64,000 nucleotides of DNA. Source: Paragordius varius (taxonomy: Eukaryota; Nematomorpha). Positions 23,485-35,600 of the stretch are shown here, one piece after another (within the stretch, counting starts at the first letter, position 1; every line of letters starts with the position of its first letter). Position numbers and translations under genes: made by a program. The stretch lies in NCBI GenBank assembly GCA_964247055.1, contig OZ176055.1:5828001-5892000 (forward strand), given 5' to 3'. The notes under the pieces are model-generated. The model did no database searches. It was not told the origin of the DNA and saw only the letters and a list, made by a program, of their open reading frames with translations.

Positions 23485-23740
23485 TGCAGCTGATTACATT
23501 CCATAAACTTTTGGGGTAGTTTTATCCAGAGCGATTTAGCATTTGACTCTCATTTAAGGCAAGCGGAATTTACAAATATGTTATATATAACCTTTTAGGC
23601 CCATTTTACAATTTTTTTAAAAAATTAAAATTAAAATAATCCTCACCCTGTCTGATTTTGAGAAATAACAGAAAATTTTTTAGTATCGCATTTATAATTT
23701 CAGTATACATTATCCTGAAGCGTTGAATCGAATGATATAT
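23485..23740 (+). repeat. Repeat family E copy, shorter
   Basis: Starts CTGATTACATTCCATAAACT then TTTGGGGTAGTTTTATCC and AGAGCGATTTAG, as in the neighbouring copies. Confidence 0.55.
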
Positions 23741-23849
23741 GACTCCTTAACATTTATTTTTGCTGCGCACTGTGTAATAGATTGAAAAACTGAGATAGCG
23801 TTCATATTAAATTGAAAAAAAACAATATATTATAACATTAATCAAAAAC

Positions 23850-25683
23850 TCAATTAATCCAAAGTATTTCTAAATAATCTTTTAGTTTTACAAGTATATT
23901 TTCGTTGGCTCCTTTTAGGTTCATAAGAGTTAACCACTGTAAACCCGATTGTTTTTCTTTGTTACCGCTAATTAATCCCTATAAAAAAATAATTTATGTA
24001 TAGAGAAAGTAATTTTTGGATTTTGTAAAATTTGGAAAATTTTTCCCGATTTTTTTTATTCAATGTGGAGATAAAATACAGGCTATTAACACTTGGATAC
24101 AACACACTCATTTTAGTCCTTCGATTCGAATTGGGGTAGTTGGATACCCCAGGCCTGTTTAAAATTAAATTCTTTAAAAAATATAGAAGGAATCGAAACC
24201 ATGGCAAAATTTTGCACTTATATAACATTAATAAACCAAAATATATAAAAAATTTTATTCAAAAATACTTGATATTACTTATTTTAAGCTAAAACCTTAA
24301 GGTAAAAATTTCGTCAACGTGGCATGTGTCAAATTGTAAAATTGAAAAATTATACAAACTAAACCGCTTTTTCTATTTCTATCATTAGATGTAATTTATA
24401 TAAAAAATTAGCTTTAGTTTTACCCTTAAATTAAATGAAGACGATATTTTGCAAAAATTTTGTAAAATAAAAATGGCGTCGAAGTAGTATGACATGGAGC
24501 TTTTTTTTCAAAACAAAATTTTATCAAGATGTTTTGGCATATTTATATAATATTTATCAGGATAGAAGCATAAATTTAAATTGGGACCGTTTCCAGTAGT
24601 TTTTTAAAAATATTAATTTAAATTTAGTCTGGGGTATTTAGATACCCCAATTTGAATCGAAGAGTTAAACAAAAAAATTACATACATGATAACAGACATA
24701 TCTATAAAATACCCTTTAGCCAATGAAAATACCTAAATGGCTAATACATTAGTTACTTACTATGCATACAATTATCTTGTTTCAACCCGATTTATATTAA
24801 TTACGAAATTATTAAGATTTAGGCTTTCATTTCCTGACAGTAAAGTCATACAAAATGTACATACATAAAGGCCCAACCCTCTAAATTTCTTAGTTTAGAA
24901 TATTCAGTATGAAAGACTACTAAAATTTATTGGATGGTTAATGAAAATGAAATAAATATGAATGTGTTCGTAAAATAATAACAAAAACATTTGACTTTTA
25001 ACAATCAACCCGCTGCACATAAAAGGGCTTGAAGAGTTGCAATTCGACAAGCTTGTGATTGATTCCCATAAAGTGCAAAATTTTTTCTAAGTTTTTTCTT
25101 TAGATTATTTTCATCTCCTACAGCATGATTTATTTTTTCTGTGGATGGTGCGTCCATTTTTTCCGACGGGAAAAGGACCTCGCCATATTGGCTTATAAAT
25201 TCCTTCATTAATGTTTCATTATTGAACAAAGAATTGATATAAGTGGCATCTTGGTCGCTATGGGTCGGCAAATTTTGTTTTTGTTTAAGAGCTGGAAAAT
25301 TTTTGTATTGTCGTTTATTGTATATGGGCTCATCTTCTCTCCAACCTTAAAATATTTTTTCGAAATTATGAAGTTTGTAAATAGAAATAATCGTTTATAT
25401 AAATAAAATATGTGATGAAAATACCTATTTGTTGTGTGTTAGCTAATTCCGAAATCAGACTTAAGGTATTTTTATCCAAATATTCGGTAGGATTTCTGTT
25501 GCATTCATTACTGTCTTGACATTCAAAATGTTGTTCAACGGTAGGGATCTCCTTTCTATCATTAAAATTATTTATATCTTTGGTCAGATATATTAATCGA
25601 CATTGACTCAATATGGCAAAGTTTAAGATACTAATGATTAATGCTGCAAAAAGGGATTTGTTTGTACATTGGTTAGAGCCCAT
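23850..25683 (-). CDS. Unrecognised secreted protein or peptide precursor with two possible C-termini
   Basis: Exon 1 (25683-25425) starts MGSNQCTNKSLFAALIISIL, a signal peptide, and is followed by Cys-containing polar sequence (HFECQDSNECNRN). Exon 2 from 25345 carries YNKRQYKNF, then an acidic/Asn-rich stretch, then KKKLRKNFALYGNQSQACRI and ATLQALLCAAG. Reading straight on, a stop follows at 25005, giving 199 residues whose last segment would be a basic-site-flanked, two-cysteine peptide ending in Gly. If the donor at 25009 (G|GTTGAT) is used, exons 24833-24805 (NESLNLNNF) and 23978-23850 (GLISGNKEKQSGLQWL...LEILWIN, stop) join in phase for 250 residues. The second form has coherent frames through two more introns, one holding a family A MITE. 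No family recognised; neuropeptide-like is only a possibility. Confidence 0.6.
24086..24667 (+). repeat. MITE family A copy 4
   Basis: Best-preserved copy: starts TTAACACTTGGATACAACAC, ends TTTGAATCGAAGAGTTAA, with both inner TIR blocks (GGGGTAGTTGGATACCCC left, GGGGTATTTAGATACCCC right). It lies in the last intron of the secreted-protein gene. Confidence 0.75.
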
Positions 25684-27265
25684 TTCACTAAAATTTTGTT
25701 TTGATTTAATTTAATTTTTACATTTTTATCTAACCCTAATTATATAAATATTAAATATTTAATAAATATTTATGAGTAAAAATTGATACACATAAAGAGA
25801 TCCTAAATTAAATTTGTCACAAAAGTTACTTAATGTTTTATTGATTTTTCTAATTTTTATATAAGAAAATTTTTTCATGTTATCCGTACGAATTCATAAG
25901 ATAAAGGTAAAAGATTATTTATATGGGTATTTATCTTTCATAAATAGGTATTTTAGGATATACATTTAGGTATCTAATGCTAAATTTAAATATATATATA
26001 TATATATATAGATAAATATATGTATATATAATTGAATATACCATAGTTTTATCAAATAAAATCTAAAAGAAATAGGGATGATTTCAGGGGCAGTCTTAAT
26101 TCCAAGAGAAAGTACATATTTAGTCATATATGATTTTTAATTTGGCATCATGTAGAATCTATAACAAATGGATTTTATTTCTTTTTTTGATTATCATATT
26201 TAGTTGAATTATATAAGAGTGTTAAGTAAAGTGGGGGATATGGCGAGGGTTTCGATATCTTTTTAAAATCAATTGTAAATTAAATTTTTTACTGTACTGT
26301 TTTGGACAAAGTGAACAAGTCGGCGTGCATTCTGCGTTCCATATATGTGAAGTTTCAAATACATATATATATATATATATATATATCTAAACGCTTAATA
26401 TTGCATCATTAATAAAAGTAATTTTTATAAAGTATATTATTAAATATTTTTTATCCGTTCAGGATTCTACATCTGTACAACAAATATTTTCCATAGTTGT
26501 ATAAATTGTTAAACACATTTTAATACTTAAAACTCTGAATCCAATTTTTTTATTGAACTAACGGTAGTATGACTTTGTTTGTCGCCTTTGGATCTCTTGC
26601 GCCTGTTCGTATTTTAGAAACTACAGTTGAGGAAAAAATAAATAAAAAATCAATATATTACATCATTCATTATTGCGCTGCCTAACATATGTGAAATGTT
26701 TTAAATTGTGCCGATATTCAAAAATTTAACCATATATTAGAGATGTACTACAAATAAGGTGTGCCTACTCAAGCTGACGACACTTTTTTAAATATATAAA
26801 AACTTTCGAATGTAACTAAAAAAGTCGGTTAGCTATTAAATTGATGTATATATTTTTATATATATATAAACAACATATGGTCAGTTTAATCTTTACTATT
26901 TTTATTTTTATTGTATTTTTATAACAGTTTATCTCTAAATATTAGTTTGTAAAAAAGAAAGCCGAATTAAAATTTTTCGTTGTTGATTGTGAACTTGACA
27001 TTAATCTTTCGCTCGTTATAATGTAAATGTATATTTTTGTTTACAAAAACGGTACATAAATATATAATCCGCTAGAACTGTTTTTAAGTAATTACCATTA
27101 TATATAATATTTGTTTTGACATAAAATATGAAACATACATATAACCTTATTTAGAAAATTAAAAATAGGATGAACATTATATTCCTTTATATACATTGTT
27201 GATCTGTATATCCTTTTCCGGTTATCGATTTCTATTATTAGAATAATATAATTTAATTTATTCAC
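25684..27265. other. AT-rich intergenic tract, mostly empty
   Basis: Contains a TA microsatellite at 26363-26386 and a weak exon-like island at 26527-26602 on the minus strand (RKRSKGDKQSHTTVSS...DSEF, stop, after an ACAG acceptor). I found no partner exon for the island. Nothing else supported. Confidence 0.4.
26363..26386. repeat. TA dinucleotide microsatellite
   Basis: Twelve uninterrupted TA units. Confidence 0.9.
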
Positions 27266-27313
27266 ATGGATAATGACATGGTAGCCAAATTCCATATGAT
27301 TAAACCCATGAAG
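27266..27313 (+). CDS. Candidate first coding exon of SLC6 copy 1
   Basis: ATG followed by 15 codons (MDNDMVAKFHMIKPMK) and a phase-0 donor AAG|GTTTTT. SLC6 copy 2 has a 25-codon first exon ([16 protein letters not shown]...) that also ends in phase 0, and it uses an AAG|GTTTTT donor elsewhere. The link is by phase and position only, across a 2.3-kb intron. Confidence 0.35.
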
Positions 27314-28609
27314 GTTTTTATTGAGATAATGTATAATTGTTAAAATATAGTTTGATTTGTTGATTTTTTTATGCCTATAAAATCATATGAAAAGTATTTT
27401 TGCATTCCAAAATTTTAGTTAAATAAGTTGAACGGGTTTATTCACTGTCTGACCCACTGCATATCGGAAAAATGGCTTGTTTAAATTAATATAAAATAAA
27501 AGATTTTGAAGTCCAATACTTCCATAAATAGTTTTGAAATTGGAACAGTTTTTTGAATTCAAAATAATATTTTAAATTTCTCTTTTTAAATTATATTACA
27601 ATGTCACCCTTATATTGTTATTTATTTTATTTAAATCACATTTAATATTTTTTTAATTTTTTTAAAAAATTTACATAGGATTTTTTGTGTTAATTCTTTT
27701 GCCTCTATATTGTTATCAAAATAATATCGGAAAAATTTTAAAAAATTAAACTGATAGCGCAAATGTAAATTTAAAACCAAACCCCTAAAAATATCAGAGA
27801 CCGAAACAAAAAAACGCTTTCGGTTTTCATCCCTAGAAAATTTTTAAAATAAAAACTTAATGGTATTTAACAATCAACTGAACGCCAAATGTTGGGCTCT
27901 TATAAATAGCTCGTTATACTTAAGAAGTTTGTCAAAATAGTCATTTGAAAAAATTGTGATACTCACTGTATGTATTATGTAAAGAAAATAAAGTTTTGTC
28001 CATTATTGAATAAATAAATAATTTTAAGAATAGTTTGAGGTTTATTTTATAAATTATTGTTGCGCATTTGATATGGATAAAGTTATATGAAAACAAGGAT
28101 TTAACCAATTTGTTTATAAATATAATTTTTTATTCAACTGAAAACAATTGTTTTGAATATTGCACAAAACTTTAATTTTTATAGCGAAAATTGTTAAAAT
28201 GACAAAACCAAAAAAGTCACAATGGCATAATTTACTTTATAATGCTAAATTATTGCTTTATGCCTAAATTTAAATACAAAAAAGTTATATTTAATTATGA
28301 TGTTCCAGCGACATAAAATTGAAATTTTAAACGTCTATCGTGCGTAGCCTTTCAGGTATTTCAAATATTTTTTACGTTTTATAAAAATGTGCTTTAAGTT
28401 GAAGTTATATGAGTTGATTTGTATTTATTTACCCTGAATACTATATACTCGATCTTGGTTTTTCTGCGTTATATATTAGTCTAAAAAAATATCCATGAAA
28501 ACATGTGACAGAACGAATGGAGTTTCTAAATTCCTAACGGTCGATCAACTTTAAAAGCTAACAATAACAAATACAATAGGGTTGACTGTAAATGAAAGTG
28601 AATATAAAT

Positions 28610-28812
28610 TAATTCAAGGTGTGACCTTTTAAAAGAGCCACAAAAATTCGACTTGTCTCTAAGGTCACCATATAATACCGATAAAAATTTCAAAGAGTTT
28701 TACACAGTAGCAGAAATATATATACTCTAAATGAGTAATACAATTTTTTTATAAATAATTCAGGGCCAAAAAAGCACTTTTCGAACCTGCCGCCCCTGGG
28801 CCCTGGTTTGAT
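28610..28812. repeat. hAT-like short repeat, family D copy
   Basis: Holds ATAATACCGATAAAAATTTC, then ATAATTCAGGGCCAAAAAAG and a right end rich in GGGCCC (CGCCCCTGGGCCCTGGTTTG). Same plan as the copy at 63.7 kb. Confidence 0.5.
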
Positions 28813-29064
28813 AAACAGTGACAAAATAATACGATTTAATTTTGGTTATTTGGCGGCGTTTACCATAATGAAAGTAAAATTTAGGGCTTTTGCATAAATA
28901 TAGAAAAGAAAAATTTTTTTAAAGCTGTAATGGATAAATATATATAAATTTTATAAGGATATATGTAAAAGATTTGGAGCCTGTGCAGACAATTTAATTT
29001 TATTTATCGTAAATTTTTATCCTAAAAATATTTAAATTTTTAATATATATAAGAATCAATAAAC

Positions 29065-29215
29065 TAGGGTACTCAAACCGGGGCCCACTGACAGCTAAAT
29101 GCTTTTTTATCCTGATTTGTTGACTAAATTTTTGACATAATTGTTTTGAGTGTAAATGTCTGTAATGTCTCAAACAGCTATGGAATTTTTATAGCTATTA
29201 TATGGTGGACAGCCC
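29065..29215. repeat. hAT-like short repeat, family D copy (reverse)
   Basis: Starts GGGTACTCAAACCGGGGCCC and carries TGTCTCAAACAGCTATGG, the reverse-order form of the family D motifs. Confidence 0.45.
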
Positions 29216-29622
29216 TTGAGACAAGATAAATATTTTTTGCGGCCCTATAAATTTTTTGGCGAGTACACTAACCTTTTCAATATTAAATCCAATCCACATT
29301 TTTTCATTAATGATCGTTCTTACCTAATTTTTATATCAAGATATGGAAAATATATAGACAGTTGTGATAAACTCATAAATATAAGTAATTTATTTTAAGA
29401 ACGCGTATTCAAGGTTAAAGTGGATTGTAATAAGATTTTGTAATTTATGCTGTTTTGTTCCTTATTATCATGCAAAAATTATTTATGTTTTGAGGTTAAT
29501 AATACTGGAATATAGCTGTTAAAATTATATATATAAAGCCTACTAAACATTTATATATTCATCAAATTTATTTAATATATAACTGTTGTAGTATTTTTAA
29601 GTTTTTCTAAATAACTTTTTAG

Positions 29623-32600
29623 GAAGGAGATGGTGTTAGCAGCGGAAAGGGACCTATTAACAACAAGAAGAAAGTCATTAAGGAAAACCGTAAAGAACGT
29701 GGACATTGGGGCAACTATTTTGAATTTATCCTTTCCTGTATCGGGTTTTCGGTTGGGATTGGGAATGTATGGCGGTTTCCATATGTTTGCTATGAAAATG
29801 GTGGAGGTAAAAAACAATAGATATTAAAGTTATTGAAGTAAATTCACGTTTTTAACCGGTTAAAAAATATCCTTTTTACAGCTCATAAATGCAGTCATTC
29901 ACGGTAACTATTATGGATGGTGAAAATGGAATAATATGTCAAATATATAAAAATAAAATTTACTAATCATAATCCTCTTAATATTCATATAATTATACAC
30001 AGTGACAAAAATATATCTTGGTGAAACATATATATATTGTTTATAAACGCATCATTGACATGCTTTTAGTTTGGGGCTTTATGCGTCTATTTAAAATTTT
30101 ATCCTAATTGTTCTACGTGAAATCGCAAAATTTGTGCACATTATGCTGAATAAAATTTTTTTGGTGGAAGCTAGCTAAATACATCATTTTTAAAAATATC
30201 ATTTATATATATCATATACTATAAAGCAAAACAATATTTTAAAGATAGTTTATTTTTTAACTGTGGATTCCGATGATTTCTGGTCGCATCCAAAACGGGC
30301 TGTTTTTTTCAACACGGAAAAATGGCGATATTTGTTATTAGTTTATTATATGGTTAATTATGGAATTAAAAATGTTTTTTAAAAAGCATACTTTGATAAA
30401 AGTTTAATTTAAGTTTCGATAAAAGTGTTTCAGCATGGTGAGAACGGTAGAAAAACCCTTTAAGATATTAAAAGTACACCTTTTCCACATAATTCGATGA
30501 TGCTAAATATTATGATCACCTCAAATTATGGTTAAAATATTTTTTGTGCCTAAATTTTTGTTAAATATAAAATGTGTTTTTTTCACAAAAAAGCTTAAAT
30601 TTTAAGACAGTATTTTAAAATACTGAGGTCTTAGAAATGCTAGTCCTTATGGATCAAATGTTATTATTATACTTAAATGTTTTACTACCATTTTTACCAT
30701 GCACCGAAATACCATAAAATACGGTTGATCAAAATTTTGCTAAAAAACAATTTTTTAACAAAGTATGTTTTTCAAAATATTTTTTTATGCCAGAATCTAG
30801 CACATATTAAAATTTTTTTGTAAATATTGGATTTTTTGCGTTTATTTAGAAAAACTTATCAAGCAGCAAATGTTTAGACTCTGGGATCCATAAAAATATT
30901 ATTGCTTTTTAAATATTAATATTATGGCAAAGATCGTTGTCGATTTATTCCTTTTTCGAAGGTATTTTTTTTCCAGTTTATTCGATTGTAAGCGAGTGCT
31001 GTTAACTGTTGTAAAGAAAGATTGGTTTCTTTGGTTAGGTTTTCGATCCAGCGCATCTTACAGCGTCCACGTATCCTGGATGCTTCAACCTTGCCTGTCA
31101 TTAGTTGGAATTCCAAGTCATTAGCTCTGGTAATGTGACAAAGTATGATAATTTCATTTTAAGGCACATGCCGATCAGGTGTATCTAGGGATTTATTTTG
31201 TCAACGATTACGGTGTTTTTGTCTTTCTAGGTGATTTGTAGTATCTTCCGCCAGCACCACATTTCGAAGCCGTTAATGTATTTTTCGTCATCCTTTTTTA
31301 TTGTCCAACTTTCTGACCCGTATAGCATGCTAGGGAAAATTAGAGATTTAACTAATTGGATTTTTGTTTGAGTTTGATGTCGTGTAACGACCATAGTTTA
31401 TTATATTTTATCATTTTTGATTTAACAATTCCTATTTTTCTTTTGATGTCGGGGGTGCTGTTGTTAGTCGTATTTATAAGACTGCCTAAATAAGTACATT
31501 GGGAAACTACTTCGATTTATTGGTTGTCAAAGGATAAGTTGTTTGAAAGGATCCTGAGCGTTTATATTCATAATTTTAGTTTTTTTTGTAGTTGATCGTC
31601 AGTCCGAATTTTTGACATTCAGTTGAAAATTCTGTTAAGAGTTTTTTTTAGGTTGTCCACTGTGACAGCAGTATAGTATCGTCAGCATAGTGAAGCGATG
31701 ATATAATATTGACGGCGATGCTTATGCCATTAGCTTTTTCTATATTTCTTAATACACTTTCTATGCAAACGTTAAAAAGAGTCGGTGAAAGGACGCGATT
31801 TTGTCGTAAACCATTGTTCATTCGTATCCAATTACTTGTGCCGTGTGGGGTTTTTATGGTTAATGATGAATTGGAGTAAAGTGATTCGATGAGGTTTATA
31901 ATATGATCTGATACTCCAATCTGAGAGAGTGCCTTCCACAGCGTCTTGTGCTTCACGCTGTCGAAGGCCTTTAAAAAATCAATGAAGCAGATATGGGTTT
32001 TTTTCTGAAATTTGATTTGTTTTTCGAATATCCAGTGTATATTGCTAATCATGTCCCTGAATCCGCGATTGTTTTTAAATCCCGCTTGGGTGTTAGAAAA
32101 TTCGGCTTCAATTATGCTTTGGATATCCCTGTGATTTATTTTGAGATAAACTTTTGAGGCTTGGTTGATAACGCTATAGTTCTATAGTTGTTAAATGATT
32201 TAGGATCGCCTTTTTTCAAGATGGGGATGAGTATTGATTTGCAATCTTGGGGGAATGAGGCGTGAGCAAATATCTTTTGGAATGTCAGTTAGGATATCAA
32301 TTGGGATTAACGAATGAGTTCGGTTGGGATATCGTTGTACCTCTCAGATTTTTTGTTTGCGGAATGGTTGAGCGCCCATTCAACTTCTTCTTTGATGATC
32401 GGCGGGTCATGTTGATAGATATTATTGTTTTTATCGGCGTTTGATGGAATGTTGGCGTATAGTTTTAATACATATTGTTCCCATTGTTCCACCAGTGTTT
32501 TTTGTCTGTGATGATATCTCCATCTTCCTTTCTCATTGGGCCTTTGTAACTTTTAGACCTACGTGGAGCATTGTGATCTACTTCAGCAAAGTAGTTGTTG

Positions 32601-35600
32601 TTATATTTAGCAGCTTTTTCTAATTTTGAGCAAAGCTGATTGTAGTGATCGTTTTTGTCTTCCAGAGCGCTTTTTTGGAACTCTGCGTTCAGTGATTTGT
32701 ACTCTGCCGTATTATTATTGCGTTTTGCTTGGCGCCGTTTGTCCGCTAAATCTAAAAATTTTTGTGATAGCTTAATTTTGTTATGATGGGATTGGATAGG
32801 GATGCATTCTCTGGCTGTAGTTTTAGTGATATTTTGTATTGTTTTCCAAAGATTTTCAGTGTCATCGTCAATTTCGAGTGTATCTGTTTTCAGGTAACAA
32901 AGGAAACTCGGGGGAGATCGCAGAAAAATCTAATTTAGGTTTATGCTAAAATTTTGGTTTGCGTGAGAGTACTAGTTTAATTTTAAGTTTAGCTACAAGG
33001 AGATTATGATCAGAATAACAGTCGTAACCAGGGTAGGTTTTTACGTTCATAAATGAAGATTTATATTTTTGCATACCGATGATAAAGTCGATTTGGTTTC
33101 TGTGCCTCTTGCAAGGTGAAATCCATGTGTATAGCCTTCTCTTAGGTTGTTGGAAAAAGGAGTTTGAGATGAAGAATTTATGTTCGCTGCAAAATTCTAT
33201 AAGGCGGTCGCCTCTATCGTTTTTGTTTCCCAGTCCTTTCCCACCAGTGATTTGATGTGTATTATCGTTACCTACTACCGCGTTAAAGTCGCCCAATACA
33301 AATATCATATCTTTTTTGGGAACTTTCTTAATAGCTGAGCTGAGGGCCTCGTAAAATTGTTCGGAGTCTTCTTCGTTGTTAGAGTTAGTAGGGGCATAGA
33401 TTTGGAATATCGTTATTGGTTGTGGAGACGAGTTCAATCGAATTGATATTATGCAATCGCTGTGTGGATGGTGAATTTCAGATGAGTTGGCAAGTGATTT
33501 GGTTACTAATAGGGCCACTCCGTTTCGTTTAAGGGTAATGACCTGAGTATAATAGGATGTGATTTTCATATTCTATGTGACCCTTTAATGGGATGTGGGA
33601 TTCTGCTATCCCTAATACACTGATGTCGAGTTTCACCATGTCTTTTATAATAACTTCGATTTTGTTGGTGGTGCCGCGTGAATTCCATGTACCAATACGT
33701 AAAGACAAATCACTGGAATTAATTTTATTCGAAACAGGCATTGTCTGATTTTGATTGGTTTAGATGATGTAGAAAATGAGGGAGGATCTGTTAGCAATGG
33801 ATAAGTTTGTGATGAAGGATATGAAGAAAAAATGAGTTGTATTTTGGATGATGAATGATATTTTATGGATAATTAATTTTTAGTTTATGATTTTCTTGTG
33901 AATGATGATGTAATGGGAATTAAATAAAAGTAGGAGAAGTAAATGCTTGTCTTAGTTGGTTAAATGCTTTCATTAAAAATGTCGAAAAAAGAAAAAATAC
34001 ATCTTCAAAATAATTGATACCCCTTCAGGGTAGGCATGCCAAGCCTTTCCCACCGCCACTTGATATTATTTGTAATAAAGCATATTCAGCATTCACCAAA
34101 AAATTTTATTTACCATAATAAGCGCATATTTTGAGATTCTTTGATATGGTGCAATAAGCGCAATAAATTTTTAACTCACCCGTAAGACCCAACAAAAGCA
34201 TTATTAAAATCCTGATACATCTGTTTATCAGAATATATATAGGGTATTTTTTAACCCCCGTTCTTCCGAAGTGTTAACACGATCACAAACAAAAATTAAA
34301 TTAAACTTATTATTTTACCATTTTTTTGCAATAAATTCAGGTATACCATTATGTTAAACCACATTAAACACATGTTTGAAATTTTTCCTATAGTATTTAT
34401 AAGCAGTCAGAGTATGGTCTTTGTACTCTAATTTAATTCTTACCATATTTGATTAGTTTTGATGCCGACAATCGGTGTTTAGAGGGAATACTCATTTTTT
34501 ATAACTAAATAATTGTATTAATTTATATATTTTAGGCGCATTTCTCGTACCATTCCTCATTATTTTAATTTTGGTCGGGATTCCGTTATACCTTATGGAA
34601 TTGGGCTTAGGACAATTTACAAGGCTTGGTCCACCTGGCTGTTTCAATCTCGCTCCAATCACGATGGGTATATTCCCATTATAGTACAGTAAAAATATAA
34701 AAACATGAGGATTAATTTTTTAAATTACAACCATACTTGTTAAAACTTGATTAATTTAAATATATCTTATTGTTTTGGATTGCAGTAAAGGAATAGAACT
34801 GTAAATTGTGTAACACACTCAATATATATATTTTAAAATTGTAATAAATCAAATATTTAGTAGAAAAAATCAAAATTTAAAAAAGTATGGTTGTCTTTTG
34901 AAAAAATAATGTTTGTCATCATGTTTTTCCATTTTGTTTGTCTGTATAATTTTATTTTTATTGCAATTCCAAAATTGATGGCAAATAAATTTAATCAAAT
35001 TAATAACCTATTGGAATGATTAAATATTTTAAAAATGGTAAACAGGGGTCGGTGTGGCAATGTTAATTGTGTCCGCTATAACTGGAGTGTTTTATAATGT
35101 TATCATGGCTTACACCCTTTTTTATACTTTTGCATCGTTTCAAAAACGCCTTCCATGGACCCACTGTAACGGAGTATGATGTTTTATTTAACTTTTATAA
35201 TTCATATTTTTTATTAAAAAATTTCTAGGATTTTTTTATTTAATGATTATAATTTATTGTAAGTATAGCCGCACAATACAAAGGATTGTTTTGTACGTTC
35301 AGCTATTGTGGCTCCATTCTATTCCAATTTAAGCATATTTAATCAGACGACGAAACCCACCATGTATAATTTGAGCAAGTACGATATCAAAACTGAGTTT
35401 CTATAAAAATATTTTGAAAATCCATTTTATTTTGATTTGTTACATCCGTTTTTGGTTGATTTCGTAAAAACACTAAGTGAGTTGCATTATTTGTTTAATT
35501 AATCAATCTTGGCACCTTAACTAAATCAAATATTTTTTATACTGAGGTTTCTGCAACCCAACCCTTTTCCCCACAATCAATTGCTGATTACCGATATTGG

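Noticed and set aside
25005-25080. Claim of an amidated neuropeptide at the end of the secreted protein
   Set aside because: The terminal Gly and stop exist only if the intron from 25009 is retained. Two further exons join in phase, so a firm neuropeptide call is not justified.
29630-29827. Plus-strand frame starting [10 protein letters not shown] as SLC6 N-terminus
   Set aside because: Wrong frame. The true exon from 29623 reads [17 protein letters not shown] into [12 protein letters not shown].
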